From the NCBI RefSeq assembly GCF_001887775.1, contig NZ_CP015519.1:1426001-1490000 (forward strand): 64,000 nucleotides of DNA. Direction: 5' to 3'. This DNA is from Syntrophotalea acetylenivorans. Lineage in GTDB: Bacteria > Desulfobacterota > Desulfuromonadia > Desulfuromonadales > Syntrophotaleaceae. The position numbers were made by a program, and so were the translations under genes. The notes beneath the pieces are model-generated. The model worked only from the letters and a program-made list of their open reading frames with translations. It did no database searches and was not told where the DNA came from. This document shows, piece by piece, positions 1 to 9,276 of the stretch; positions within the stretch are counted from its first letter, which is position 1, and each line of letters starts with the position of its first letter.

Positions 1-2
1 CC

Positions 3-1460
3 CTTCCGGCCCTGGCTGAAACCCAGGCCCAATTGCAGAAATTAAAACAGCGCTCTGAGGAACTGGTCGCCGGCATGCAAGAAGCCAGCAGCATCTACGC
101 CACCAGAACCATGCCCGCCCTGGAGCAAGTCAAAACTTTGCTCGGTTCGGTGATCAAAACCGCCGATGACAATATTATGACCGACGATGAGATGCTGCAT
201 GCCGCCAGCGGTACCCGCACCGGCAATATCGTGCTGGTGGCTATTGCCCTGCCCCTGGGTATTTTCTTTGCCTGGATTATCGCCAAAGGCATTATCGGGC
301 CCATGAAACAAAGCTGCGCCATGATCGAAGAGATGGAAAAAGGCCATCTGAACATGCGACTCAACCTCACCCGTCAGGATGAAATCGGCCAGATGGCCCA
401 GAGCATGGACCGCTTTGCCGACAGCTTACAAGAGGAAATGGTCGGTTCGTTGCAAAAACTTGCGGCCAGTGACCTGACCTTTGAGGTCACCCCCAGAGAT
501 AGTCAGGATACCATTCGCGGCGCCTTGAAGCAGCTGGGGCAAGACCTCAATTCTCTGGTCGCCCAGATTTTTACCTCGGGAGAACAGATAGCTACAGGTT
601 CTTCCCAAGTAGCCGACGGGAGTCAATCTCTCTCGCAAGGGGCCACCGAGTCGGCCGCTTCTGTGGAGCAAATTACCGCTTCGATGACGGAGTTGGCCTC
701 TCAGACCAAACAAAACGCGGACAACGCCACTCAGGCAAACCAACTTGTCGTTCAAGCCAAAGAAGCTGCAGAAAAAGGTAATCATCAGATGCAGGATATG
801 GTTGCGGCCATGGCTGAGATCAATGAAGCCGGTCAGAACATCTCTAAGATCATCAAAGTAATCGACGAGATCGCCTTCCAAACCAACCTGCTGGCGCTGA
901 ACGCCGCAGTCGAAGCGGCCCGTGCCGGCCAACACGGTAAAGGATTCGCGGTCGTCGCCGAAGAAGTACGCAATCTGGCCGCCCGCAGCGCCCAGGCGGC
1001 CAAGGAGACTGCAGAACTGATCGAGGGTTCGGTACAAAAAACCGCCAACGGCACTCAGATCGCGGGTCAGACGGAGATTGCCCTCAAAGAAATCGTCACA
1101 GCGGTGATCAAGGCAACTGATCTGGTCAGCGAAATTGCCGCGGCATCAAACGAGCAATCTCAAGGCATCGGCCAGATCAACCAAGGCCTTAATCAAATCG
1201 ACCAAGTGACCCAGCAAAATACCGCCAATGCCGAAGAGAGCGCAGCGGCAGCCGAAGAGCTGTCGGGTCAGGCCGAGCAACTGCGTCAGATGCTGTCCCG
1301 GTTCAAGCTTAGCGACCAAGTGAGTGTAACGAGAAACATAGTTGACAGCGCCGCTGACACACCTTCATTCATGCCCGGTTCTGGGTTAGCATCAACCACA
1401 GTTCAGCCTCCGGCACAACCTGTTATTGCCCTGGATGACAGCGAGTTCGGAAAATACTGA
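3..1460 (+). CDS. methyl-accepting chemotaxis protein, 5' end outside window
   Basis: This is the C-terminal part of a chemoreceptor that passes ligand signals to CheA/CheW. The frame is open to the window edge, so the N-terminus and first membrane segment lie outside; a TTG at 33 is internal and not a credible start. The fragment has a short periplasmic tail, one membrane helix (about residues 75-97, [18 protein letters not shown]), a HAMP domain and a long cytoplasmic coiled coil. The conserved hairpin tip reads [18 protein letters not shown] (about nt 876-930), followed by [15 protein letters not shown], which is diagnostic of the MCP signalling domain. The protein ends in a proline/serine-rich tail without a CheR-tethering pentapeptide. 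The ligand cannot be inferred. A strong terminator follows. Confidence 0.95.
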   Translation, partial: LPALAETQAQLQKLKQRSEELVAGMQEASSIYATRTMPALEQVKTLLGSVIKTADDNIMTDDEMLHAASGTRTGNIVLVAIALPLGIFFAWIIAKGIIGPMKQSCAMIEEMEKGHLNMRLNLTRQDEIGQMAQSMDRFADSLQEEMVGSLQKLAASDLTFEVTPRDSQDTIRGALKQLGQDLNSLVAQIFTSGEQIATGSSQVADGSQSLSQGATESAASVEQITASMTELASQTKQNADNATQANQLVVQAKEAAEKGNHQMQDMVAAMAEINEAGQNISKIIKVIDEIAFQTNLLALNAAVEAARAGQHGKGFAVVAEEVRNLAARSAQAAKETAELIEGSVQKTANGTQIAGQTEIALKEIVTAVIKATDLVSEIAAASNEQSQGIGQINQGLNQIDQVTQQNTANAEESAAAAEELSGQAEQLRQMLSRFKLSDQVSVTRNIVDSAADTPSFMPGSGLASTTVQPPAQPVIALDDSEFGKY

Positions 1461-1485
1461 CCGCCATATCTCCATCATTGTTAGT

Positions 1486-1515
1486 AAAAAAGGCAGCCCT
1501 TTGGCTGCCTTTTTT
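1486..1515. terminator. bidirectional Rho-independent terminator
   Basis: A perfect 8-bp stem, AGGCAGCC/GGCTGCCT with loop CTTT, is flanked by an A run on the left and a T run on the right. It can therefore terminate both the chemoreceptor gene and the convergent MFS gene. Confidence 0.9.
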
Positions 1516-1565
1516 ACATAACTTTTTGGAAAACACCCAGACAGGTATGGGCAACTAGCTGACCA

Positions 1566-2975
1566 TCAGAGCTCTGCTTTTCTGCCCGGTTTCCATGCGA
1601 ACAAAGACAGCCTCCCCAGAGAACAGCCAATTCCGATCACCGAGAGAATACAAAAAAACAGCATATCGCTTCGCATGCTGCGCATGAAAGAAGGAATGGA
1701 GGCCGAAGATATGGCCTCCCCGTCCATGAATAAAGAGAAGCTGAGGGTAACGACAATCATACTGAAGGTCATTCCCAGGGAACGCATGGTTCCGGTCAAG
1801 CCGGACGCCACACCGAGATAACGTTTGTCGAGGCAGCCCATGATAACGCTGGTATTGGGGGTAGAAAAGAACCCGTACCCCAACCCCAGCAAAAGCAGAG
1901 TTCCAACCACCAGAGATAAGTGCATATCAAGATCGATATTGGCGGCTAGCAGTAATCCACAGCAACACAGAGTCATGCCGAGAGTTGCGATCCGGGCAGC
2001 AGGAAAGCGATCGGCCAGGCGGCCGCCAACAGGCGCCAGCAGCATCTGTACCAGCGGTTGCAGCATCAACAGCAGACCGGCGTCCCGTGGGATCATCCCT
2101 TTTGCATACTGCAGGTAAAGACTCAAAAAAAAGACCACGCCGAATGTCGAACCGTAGTTGATAAAAGCAGCGACATTGCTCAGCGCAAAAATACGATTTC
2201 CGGTCAGCAGGTCGATATCTAATATGGGATAGCGGCAGCGGCGTTCCAAGGCTACGAATAACCCCATAAACAATATCCCCAACAAGAGCAAACCGACCGC
2301 CCAACCACCGGCATCAAGGCGAGAGCCGCCCAAAGTTATTGCCGAGATTGCCAGGGCATAAACCAGACTCCCACCCCAGTCAAAGGGTTCGCCGGCTGCT
2401 TCATGCCATTCTGAGCGCATACGTACCAGGGTCAACCACGAGGACAGCAGGCCCAACACCACACCGGGCACAAAGACCGCGCGCCAGCCGAAATAGCTGG
2501 TCAGCAGCCCGCCGATAGGCGGCCCGCAGGAGATTCCGGCGTAGACGGTGCTAATGGCGATACCAAGCACTCGGCCACGCTTTTCAGAAGGAAAGACCGA
2601 CACCACCAGTGCCAGGCTACTGGCATTGACCATGGCTGATCCGACGCCCTGCAACAACCGCATAGCAATCAGCATTTCGATACTCAATGACAGGGCGATT
2701 AGTGCGGTGGCGAGGGTAAATAGAAAAATCCCCCAGATGAAGACTCGCCGTCGACCATAGACATCACCGAATCGTCCCATGGGCAACAGAAACACCGCCA
2801 CTGAAAGAACATACAATGTTTCGACCAGGCCGACCTGCAGAGCACTGGCCTGCAAACTTCGGCCGATGGTCGGCAAAGCCACCGCCACAGCAGACAACAT
2901 GAAAGGCATGAGAAACAGGGCCGAGCAGACCACGAACAGCACTGCGCCTGGAGAAACGCGGGCAGTGCGACTCAT
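1566..2975 (-). CDS. MFS drug exporter, DHA2 (EmrB/QacA) type
   Basis: This is a proton-driven inner membrane exporter of about 469 residues with roughly 14 predicted membrane helices, the size of the DHA2 drug:H+ antiporter family. Visible family motifs are GRFGDVYGRRRVF (motif A, loop 2-3), RLLQGVGSAMVNAS (helix 4) and GISCGPPIGG (motif C, antiporter signature in helix 5). The frame extends to 3110, but the ATG at 2975 (MSRTARV) has a GGAG about 8 nt upstream and directly precedes the first hydrophobic segment, so I place the start there. No EmrA-type adaptor or regulator is adjacent. The substrate is unknown; multidrug export is inferred from the family. Confidence 0.85.
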   Translation of the reverse strand: MSRTARVSPGAVLFVVCSALFLMPFMLSAVAVALPTIGRSLQASALQVGLVETLYVLSVAVFLLPMGRFGDVYGRRRVFIWGIFLFTLATALIALSLSIEMLIAMRLLQGVGSAMVNASSLALVVSVFPSEKRGRVLGIAISTVYAGISCGPPIGGLLTSYFGWRAVFVPGVVLGLLSSWLTLVRMRSEWHEAAGEPFDWGGSLVYALAISAITLGGSRLDAGGWAVGLLLLGILFMGLFVALERRCRYPILDIDLLTGNRIFALSNVAAFINYGSTFGVVFFLSLYLQYAKGMIPRDAGLLLMLQPLVQMLLAPVGGRLADRFPAARIATLGMTLCCCGLLLAANIDLDMHLSLVVGTLLLLGLGYGFFSTPNTSVIMGCLDKRYLGVASGLTGTMRSLGMTFSMIVVTLSFSLFMDGEAISSASIPSFMRSMRSDMLFFCILSVIGIGCSLGRLSLFAWKPGRKAEL

Positions 2976-3132
2976 CGAGTGGCTCCGCTGCTTACTCGAA
3001 CGAACTGTAAAAAAATAGAATGCCAGCCTGTAAGAATCATTCCCTGCCCCTTTCTTGCAGGCAGGCAACAAAAATTCCTGATTCCGACCCGCGGGAGGTA
3101 CCTCTTTCATGAACCGCTCAACCGACCGGTTA

Positions 3133-3480
3133 TCAGAAGGTCACCACTGTATAGCCTTGCTGCTGCAACTCACCCAAAGGAGGATGACCACTCATACCTT
3201 CCAGTAGCGGCAGATTGGCAGCCTGCACCGCCTCAAGCGCGCCGAGCTTGGCCGAGCAGGCCTTACAGGCGCCACGGATCAACCCGGCCTGGCGGGCTTT
3301 GCCGTAGAGTTGATGAAAGGCATTGTCCGGCTTTTCCAGTTCAGCCACCAGTTTAACCGACTGACCTTCGAAAATGATCGTCGCTTCCTGGCCCCGATCT
3401 ATCATATCCAGAGCGTTTAGCAGGACGTGCGCAAAACAGAGCAGTTCGCCGTTGAATACAACCAAAGCATTTTTGTTCAT
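3133..3480 (-). CDS. DsrE-like small protein
   Basis: This 115-residue soluble protein resembles DsrE/DrsE-like families: an alpha/beta fold starting with a strand (NALVVFNG), helix LCFAHVLLNALDMI, a second strand ATIIFEGQSV, and a C-terminal YTVVTF. A CKAC pair (about residues 72-75) is the usual cysteine position of sulfur-relay or redox members, but no partner Dsr/Tus genes are near. The start ATG has a strong Shine-Dalgarno sequence (AGGAGG). It lies in a leftward group with the PsiE-like and DUF4405 genes. A role in sulfur trafficking or redox is only a family-level guess. Confidence 0.7.
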   Translation of the reverse strand: MNKNALVVFNGELLCFAHVLLNALDMIDRGQEATIIFEGQSVKLVAELEKPDNAFHQLYGKARQAGLIRGACKACSAKLGALEAVQAANLPLLEGMSGHPPLGELQQQGYTVVTF

Positions 3481-3631
3481 GTGCCCTCCTGAGCAAATTG
3501 AATAGCGGAAGTTTCAACAAAACACACCAGTCCAAATACGTAAAAGTTTAGCGAAACAACCGCCCGTAATGGCTCGCTCGGTGCAGGAGCAACCCGGTGT
3601 AGTGGCGAGCAGGTGATCGGCTTTCTAGCCT

Positions 3632-4114
3632 TTACCGATCAGTATCTGGCTCACGGGCACCCTCCTTCATGATTTTACAGGCTTCTGGCGGCGAATGTGT
3701 TACAGGGATCTTCCAGTGCAAAGCTCGCCGCACCAAAAAATAAGCGATACTTAGGGATAAAATAACAGCGGACATCCCATACAACATCTCGGAAGAGGTC
3801 TCTTTGTAATCGAGAATGATAATTTTTCTGGACACGGCAACAAGTGCCACCAGCACGACCACCTTGGCTGGGACCCTATGTTCTTGCAGATACGCCCTGA
3901 TACTTTCCAGAAGTTCCAGGCCGATCAAAACCATAAGAAAGAAGCCGAAGACTTCCAGCATTTCCTTTACGTCAAGAAGATACTTTGGTGGCTTCATGAG
4001 TTCCTGAAAAAGAATAACTCCCAATTCAATTGTCGATACGAAAACCGCCAGCATCATGAGACCGAGCAACACGACAATAATTAGTTTTTCAAAAAGGGTC
4101 AGGGCCTTTTCCAC
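3632..4114 (-). CDS. PsiE-like (phosphate-starvation-inducible E family) membrane protein
   Basis: This 160-residue inner membrane protein has four hydrophobic helices and the PsiE-family pattern: VSTIELGVILFQEL, a helix with VLIGLELLESIRAYL, and AVSRKIIILDY. E. coli PsiE is induced by phosphate starvation but its biochemical function is unknown. The start is GTG at 4114. Its Shine-Dalgarno sequence (GAGGAGG) lies inside the last codons and stop (AGGAGGTAA) of the upstream DUF4405 gene, only 3 nt away, so the two are almost certainly translationally coupled. Phosphate control here is not supported by any visible pho box. Confidence 0.8.
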   Translation of the reverse strand: MEKALTLFEKLIIVVLLGLMMLAVFVSTIELGVILFQELMKPPKYLLDVKEMLEVFGFFLMVLIGLELLESIRAYLQEHRVPAKVVVLVALVAVSRKIIILDYKETSSEMLYGMSAVILSLSIAYFLVRRALHWKIPVTHSPPEACKIMKEGAREPDTDR

Positions 4115-4117
4115 CTT

Positions 4118-4960
4118 TTACCTCCTCTCTTTGTCTTCAGCGACTTGCCTGATTTTGCCGTAAACGTCGATCGGACTCAATTTGTTCAGCTCCGCAATCT
4201 GACGCAGATTCATCCCTTCCCGGAACCGGATATTTTCTTCCGCAAGCACCTTCCTGACAAGGTCCATATTCAGACCGTACTGGGCGCACAACCCTTCCAA
4301 CGTCAGCCTGCCCGCTCCCTGACGGGGCCGTTGCGGCATTCGCTCCCCTGACTGCATATCGGTGAAGCTTTCCAGCATGGCCAGATAAATGGCCTGGGGA
4401 GCGACGCCGTTGGCGACGGCGACTTCCTTGAGGGATTGAGAGTCGGACTCGACGGCGAACCCTGCGGCCGCCAGAGCTTTAATAGCGTCTTCAAGGTCGA
4501 TATCCAAATGGCGGGTAAAGGCCCTGAGGGTAGACAGCTCGGCGTGACCGTAGGGCGGTTCACCGTATTTCCGGGCGGCCGCCTCCTTGATCCCGGCATT
4601 GATGGCGATAATATTCGAAAAAGGCGACATCTCCGTATAGGTCCCCACCACAAAAAACGCCGTCACCAGCAGGGCGATGTTGAAGTTGACGGTAAAAACT
4701 TTTAACTGCCGACGTTTATCCTTCAAGTAGAGAGTGATACTCTGCCAATTGTAACAGGTATGCAGCGCCAGGGAGATCAGGAACAATATCCCCACATTGA
4801 TATGAATAGCGGCCCATTGCTCTTTGGACAGGCCCCACAATTTCCAGTTGGCCCAATAGGCCACCCGCCCCTGGGGAACGATGTAAAGCACGGCGCTGGT
4901 AAGGAGAATAAAGAACAGAGACACAAAAGCGGTCAGGGAAGCAATGCGTTTCAGATTCAT
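4118..4960 (-). CDS. DUF4405-type membrane protein, putative b-type haem protein
   Basis: This 280-residue protein has three membrane helices in the first ~110 residues (about 8-28, 50-70 and 89-108) and a soluble helical C-terminal half. Helix 2 carries two histidines 14 residues apart (H53 in AAIHINVG and H67 in LALHTCYNW), as expected of DUF4405/cytochrome-b561-like proteins that ligate haem b. The soluble half contains two similar helix-turn segments, SLKEVAVANGVAPQAIY and NLRQIAELNKLSPIDVYG, an internal repeat that looks like a small helical adaptor. The ATG start has AAGGA 9 nt upstream. Electron transfer is inferred from the histidines; no partner dehydrogenase or reductase is visible nearby. 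Confidence 0.75.
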   Translation of the reverse strand: MNLKRIASLTAFVSLFFILLTSAVLYIVPQGRVAYWANWKLWGLSKEQWAAIHINVGILFLISLALHTCYNWQSITLYLKDKRRQLKVFTVNFNIALLVTAFFVVGTYTEMSPFSNIIAINAGIKEAAARKYGEPPYGHAELSTLRAFTRHLDIDLEDAIKALAAAGFAVESDSQSLKEVAVANGVAPQAIYLAMLESFTDMQSGERMPQRPRQGAGRLTLEGLCAQYGLNMDLVRKVLAEENIRFREGMNLRQIAELNKLSPIDVYGKIRQVAEDKERR

Positions 4961-5235
4961 CGGTTTAGTCCTTATTCATTTAGATGTGGGTTAATTATTG
5001 GAGGTTCGCACTGCCCTGGTGTTTTTTTTCGAACAGCTCCGGAAAAGTTTCCGATTACAACTCCGCCCGACTTAACCGAAACTGGCTATGCCGGCCGGAC
5101 ATCCGGGGAGGTCTGCAGGTAAAATTTCGTCCATTTTGGCATTCCGCGCAGCGCCCCGATACCATTTGCAGTCAGGCAAATGAAAATGCTAGGTTGAAAC
5201 CATCCTCCGCTACCGCTATGAAAGGAACAGAAAAC

Positions 5236-5517
5236 GTGCTGCAGACCTATTTTCTGATTATCCGCGCCACTCCTTCGGAAAAAAACCACAACCGCCTGAC
5301 TGTGCCGTGTGTTGAAGCGCACTTTTGGGTGCGGGAAAAATCTGCCGAGGGCGCCATGCAGCGTGCCAGGTTTTACCTGGAGCAGAAGGATTGGATTACA
5401 GAGGCAATCGAGTTACAGCCAACCCTGACCAGTGCCATGGAGTATCTCCCGACCGAAACCGAAAGGGCAAACTATCGCGAGGCACAGCGTTTCGGCATCG
5501 CCATGCGGATCAAATAA
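5236..5517 (+). CDS. conserved-looking hypothetical protein
   Basis: This is a small soluble protein of about 93 residues. The frame is open well upstream, but the GTG at 5236 has AAAGGAA 9 nt upstream and gives a clean N-terminus (MLQTYFLIIRATPSE). An ATG at 5218 is the alternative start. The composition is balanced and protein-like: alternating strand/helix, with VEAHFWVREKSAEGAMQRA and YREAQRFGIAMRIK. I do not recognise the family. It sits alone between the DUF4405 gene (opposite strand) and the efflux operon, and no terminator is visible after it. Confidence 0.6.
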   Translation: MLQTYFLIIRATPSEKNHNRLTVPCVEAHFWVREKSAEGAMQRARFYLEQKDWITEAIELQPTLTSAMEYLPTETERANYREAQRFGIAMRIK

Positions 5518-5832
5518 TTGTTTGTTTTAGACTCACTGAAAATGGACCAATGTCCGCCCGTACCGTCACCTCAGCAAGCATGCGGATTGTCGCTCTTCAC
5601 GGCGAAGCATGACTGGCCGGGACCGCAAAACCTTTTCCTGTCGAAAGTTCATTAACACACCCTACTCCTGCTCCCAAGTAAGATCAATACTTCGGAAAAC
5701 ACCTCCGTTACATAAAACCAACACTTCCTTATTTCTTCCCTATTTCCTGCACAGTGACCCACTATTTTACCGGAGTACGACCCGACTCGACCCACAACCT
5801 TTAACTTCGAACAGAGCTGGTTCACCATACCC
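5518..5832. other. 315-bp upstream region of the efflux operon
   Basis: No coding sequence or RNA gene is evident. The region is moderately AT-rich with pyrimidine tracts and should hold the efflux operon promoter, but I cannot point to a convincing -35/-10 pair. No regulator gene (TetR, MarR or similar) is adjacent. Confidence 0.5.
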
Positions 5833-7280
5833 ATGAGTATTCGACGTCATAGATTGGCCTTACTTTTTCCCCTCATCCTCACCCTTACCGCCTGCATCGC
5901 GGTCGGACCGGATTACGCTACGCCACAGGTGAAACTTCCTTCCTCCTGGAACGGCGCGGTTTCGGCAGTCAATACGGCAACGCAACCTGCGGAACACACC
6001 GCCCTGCACCGATGGTGGAAGGAAATGAACGACCCGTTGCTGAACGAGCTGGCAACCGAAGCGTTGGCGGCCAACCTCGACTTGGCCACCGCCAAGGCAC
6101 AACTACGAGAGGCCCGCGCGCAACGAGACATTGCCGCAGCAGAACTCGGTCCGTCGGTTGATGCATCAACCTCGGCTTCCCGCAGCCGGTCGAGCGAAGA
6201 AAGCGGTTCAGGCAATACCCGTGAATTATACAATGCCGGCTTTGATGCGAGTTGGGAAGCCGATGTCTTCGGCGGGTTGCGCCGCGGCGTTGAGGCCGCA
6301 ACAGCCGAACTCGAGGCAAACGTCGAGGTTTTGCGCGACACCCAGGTCTCTCTGGTCGCCGAGGTGGCTCTCAACTACGTAGAGCTGCGCACCGCTCAGC
6401 GCCGCCTGAAGATTGCCGAAGAACGAATAGTCTCTTTGGAAGACACCCTCCAGCTTGCCCGCTGGCGGCTGCAAGCCGGACTGGTCTCTGAACTCGATGT
6501 CACCCAGGCCCGCACCGAACTGGAAAATACACGCGCCAGCTTGCCACCCCTGCGTACATCGATAACCGAGGCCAGCAACCGGCTGGCAGTACTTCTGGGA
6601 CGCACCCCGGCGAGCTGCAGTCCCGCCTGACAGCAACGTCCAGCATTCCACTGACCGGCCGTGCGGCGCTCATCGGCATACCAGCCGACATTCTGCGCCA
6701 GCGCCCCGACGTTCGGAGCGCCGAACGCAAACTGGCGGCTCAGACCGCACGGCTGGGCGAAGCGGAGGCAGAACGATACCCGAGTTTCAAGCTTACCGGC
6801 TCCATCGGCCTGGAGGCCCTCACCCTTTCTGCACTGGGCAACGGCAGCTCGGCACTCTACTCGCTGCTCGGCTCCATTACCGCACCGATCTTCGATTCCG
6901 GACGCATCAAGGCCAACATCGAAATTCAAGACGCATTGCTCGAGCAGGCTCGGCTGAATTATCAAGCAACTGTGCTGACAGCCCTGGAAGAAGTGGAGAA
7001 CGCCTTGGTCGCAATCTCCAACAACAACGAGCGACGACAAAAACTGGCCCAAGCCGCAGACTCTGCCCGTGAAACCCTGAAGATAGCCGAGGACCGTTAC
7101 TCCAGCGGGCTGACCGACTTTCTCACCGTGCTCGACAGCCAGCGATCCCTGCTCAAAATTGAGGATGACCTGGCCAACGGCACCGGCGAACTGACCGGCG
7201 CCCAAATCCGACTCTTCAAGGCCCTTGGCGGCGGCTGGTCGCCTACCTCCCCCACGACAGATAGCGAGAATGCGTCATGA
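5833..7280 (+). pseudogene. outer membrane efflux lipoprotein (NodT/OprM type), frameshifted
   Basis: This is a TolC-family outer membrane factor, the exit duct of the tripartite pump encoded downstream. It begins with a lipoprotein signal peptide with lipobox LTAC (cysteine near residue 20), followed by two OEP repeats. The first frame stops at 6630 after LLGRTPASCSPA. The second half (ELQSRLTATSS, then IPADILRQRPDVRSAER and ITAPIFDSGR) continues in another frame to 7280. Adding one G in the run at about 6608-6611 restores RTPGELQSRL and gives a normal length of about 482 residues. Either a real one-base deletion or a sequencing error is possible. The stop overlaps the adaptor start (ATGA). 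Confidence 0.85.
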
Positions 7281-8572
7281 GCACTAAAGAATTTGCCCCT
7301 ATCGACAATGTCCGCGAAACACTCCAGAACTCCCAAAGCCGCGGTGTTCGACCCCGCCGCAGAACCGTCGCCGTTATAGCTTTCGCGGTGTTACTGCTGA
7401 TCGCGGGCTATGTATGGCTGCGCGGCAACGGCGATCCCCATAAAACCCACTACCTGAATCAAAAGGCGACCCGTGGGACCCTGGTGGTCAAGGTCACCGC
7501 CACCGGCAATCTAGAACCGACCAATCAGGTGGAGGTCGGCAGCGAGATGTCCGGCACCATCGCCACGGTTTACGTCGATGACAACGACCGAGTAACCAAG
7601 GGCCAGGCGCTGGCCGTGCTCGACCTGACCAATTTCAAAAATGCGGTGGCCCGATCGCAAGCCGCCGTCGCCGTTGCCAAAGCCAGCCTGCAACAGACCC
7701 AGGCCACTATTGAGGAAGCAGGTTCCAAGCTTGCCCGTTACCGGGAAGTCTTTCACCTGTCCGGCGGCAAGGTGCCGTCAAAGACCGAAATGGAAGCGGC
7801 CGAAGCCGAGTTTGCCCGTGCCGAAGCCAACGTAGCAAGCGCTCGGGCCAACATTGCCGAGGCCGAGGCCACCCTGAACAGCGACCAAACCGATCTCGAC
7901 AAGGCCACCATCCGCTCGCCGATCGACGGCGTGGTGCTGGAGCGGTCGGTCGACCCCGGTCAGGCGGTGGCCGCGTCGCTGCAGGCCGTAACCCTGTTTA
8001 CCCTCGCCGAAGACCTCTCCCAAATGGAACTTGAGGTGGATGTGGACGAAGCCGACGTCGGCCAGGTGAAGACCGGGCTCAAGGCCAGCTTCACCGTCGA
8101 CGCCTGGCCCGAACGAACCTTCAAGGCGACCATCACCCGCGTCGGCTTAAATGCCTCCGACGGCGACGGCGTTATCTCCTACCCCACCGTGCTGCAGGTT
8201 GCCAATGACGACCTCAGCCTGCGTCCGGGAATGACCGGCATCGCCGAAATAACCACCATCACCCGCGAGAACGCTCTGCTGGTCCCCAACGCCGCGCTGC
8301 GCTTCAGCCCCCCGGCCCAGACGGCGAACAAGACCTCCCGCAGCAGCCTGCTCGGCTCCCTGATGCCGCGCCCCCCCGGTCGCGGCCAGCAGGATAAGCC
8401 CCAGACTGCCGCCAAAGACAGCGGACAGACGGTCTGGATACTGCGCGAGGGCCAAGCCGTACCGCTGCAGGTCACCACAGGAACCAGCAACGGCCAGGTC
8501 ACCGAAATCCTCGGCGACCCGTTGCAGGAGGACATGGAAGTCATCACCGAAACAGCGAGCGCCCAATCATGA
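7277..8572 (+). CDS. efflux periplasmic adaptor subunit (MacA/RND-adaptor family)
   Basis: This membrane fusion protein of 431 residues should link the ABC permease to the outer membrane factor. An N-terminal membrane anchor (about residues 28-48) is followed by a split lipoyl domain (VEVGSEMSGTIATVYV and TIRSPIDGVVLERSVDPGQ), a long alanine-rich alpha-helical hairpin (about 118-210), a beta-barrel and a membrane-proximal domain. A proline/glutamine-rich insertion near residues 345-375 (MPRPPGRGQQDKPQ) is unusual. It overlaps the preceding gene by 4 nt and the following ATPase by 4 nt, so the operon is tightly coupled. The substrate is unknown; MacA-type systems export macrolides, peptides or lipids. 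Confidence 0.9.
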   Translation: MSTKEFAPIDNVRETLQNSQSRGVRPRRRTVAVIAFAVLLLIAGYVWLRGNGDPHKTHYLNQKATRGTLVVKVTATGNLEPTNQVEVGSEMSGTIATVYVDDNDRVTKGQALAVLDLTNFKNAVARSQAAVAVAKASLQQTQATIEEAGSKLARYREVFHLSGGKVPSKTEMEAAEAEFARAEANVASARANIAEAEATLNSDQTDLDKATIRSPIDGVVLERSVDPGQAVAASLQAVTLFTLAEDLSQMELEVDVDEADVGQVKTGLKASFTVDAWPERTFKATITRVGLNASDGDGVISYPTVLQVANDDLSLRPGMTGIAEITTITRENALLVPNAALRFSPPAQTANKTSRSSLLGSLMPRPPGRGQQDKPQTAAKDSGQTVWILREGQAVPLQVTTGTSNGQVTEILGDPLQEDMEVITETASAQS

Positions 8573-9276
8573 GCACCTATACGCCTTTGATCCAACTGTC
8601 CTGCATTACCAAGACTTACGGCCGCGGTCAGGCAGCGTTCCAGGCCCTGAAAGGGATCGACCTGACTATCGAAACGGGCGATTTCGTCGCTGTCATGGGA
8701 CCCAGCGGGTCCGGTAAATCCACCACCATGAACATCCTCGGCTGCCTCGACACTCCCAGCGGAGGAAGCTATCAATTCCAAGGACTGAACGTTGAGGGGA
8801 TGTCGCGCAACCAGCGGGCGCTGCTGCGTCGCCATTTTCTCGGTTTCGTCTTTCAGGGCTTCAACCTGCTGCCCCGCACCACCGCACTGGAGAATGTTGA
8901 GCTGCCCCTGATCTACCGCGGCGAGCCGGTTGCCGGACGCCATGCTGCGGCCCGCGCCGCTCTGGAGAAAGTGGGGCTGCAGGGTTGGGAACATCACACC
9001 CCGGCCGAACTGTCCGGCGGCCAGCAGCAGCGAGTCGCCATTGCTCGTGCCATTGCCACCTGTCCGGAGGTGTTGCTGGCTGACGAGCCCACCGGCAATC
9101 TCGACAGCCAAACCAGCCGGGAAATCATGGAACTGATCAGCAACTTCAACCGCGAGCAGGGCATCACCGTGCTCATGGTCACCCACGAGTCCGACATGGC
9201 GCACTACGCCAAACGAGTCGTCCGTTTCGTCGACGGCCGGATCGACCAGGACTTTCGCAACGGGGAGGTGGTCTGA
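8569..9276 (+). CDS. ABC transporter ATP-binding protein (MacB/LolD-like)
   Basis: This is the cytoplasmic ATPase of the efflux operon, 235 residues. It shows Walker A GPSGSGKST, Q-loop FQGFNLLPRTTALENVELPL, signature LSGGQQQRVAIARA, Walker B VLLADEPTGNLD and an H-loop in VTHESDMAHYAKR. These are typical of the MacB/LolD/FtsE group that powers mechanotransmission rather than transmembrane transport. The start ATG overlaps the adaptor stop and the stop TGA overlaps the permease ATG. In E. coli MacB the ATPase and permease are fused; here they are separate genes. Confidence 0.93.
   Translation: MSTYTPLIQLSCITKTYGRGQAAFQALKGIDLTIETGDFVAVMGPSGSGKSTTMNILGCLDTPSGGSYQFQGLNVEGMSRNQRALLRRHFLGFVFQGFNLLPRTTALENVELPLIYRGEPVAGRHAAARAALEKVGLQGWEHHTPAELSGGQQQRVAIARAIATCPEVLLADEPTGNLDSQTSREIMELISNFNREQGITVLMVTHESDMAHYAKRVVRFVDGRIDQDFRNGEVV

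Noticed and set aside
8179-9204. 341-codon frame opposite the efflux adaptor and ATPase genes
   Set aside because: The plus strand carries unambiguous ABC and adaptor motifs; the opposite frame has no recognisable domain or start signal.
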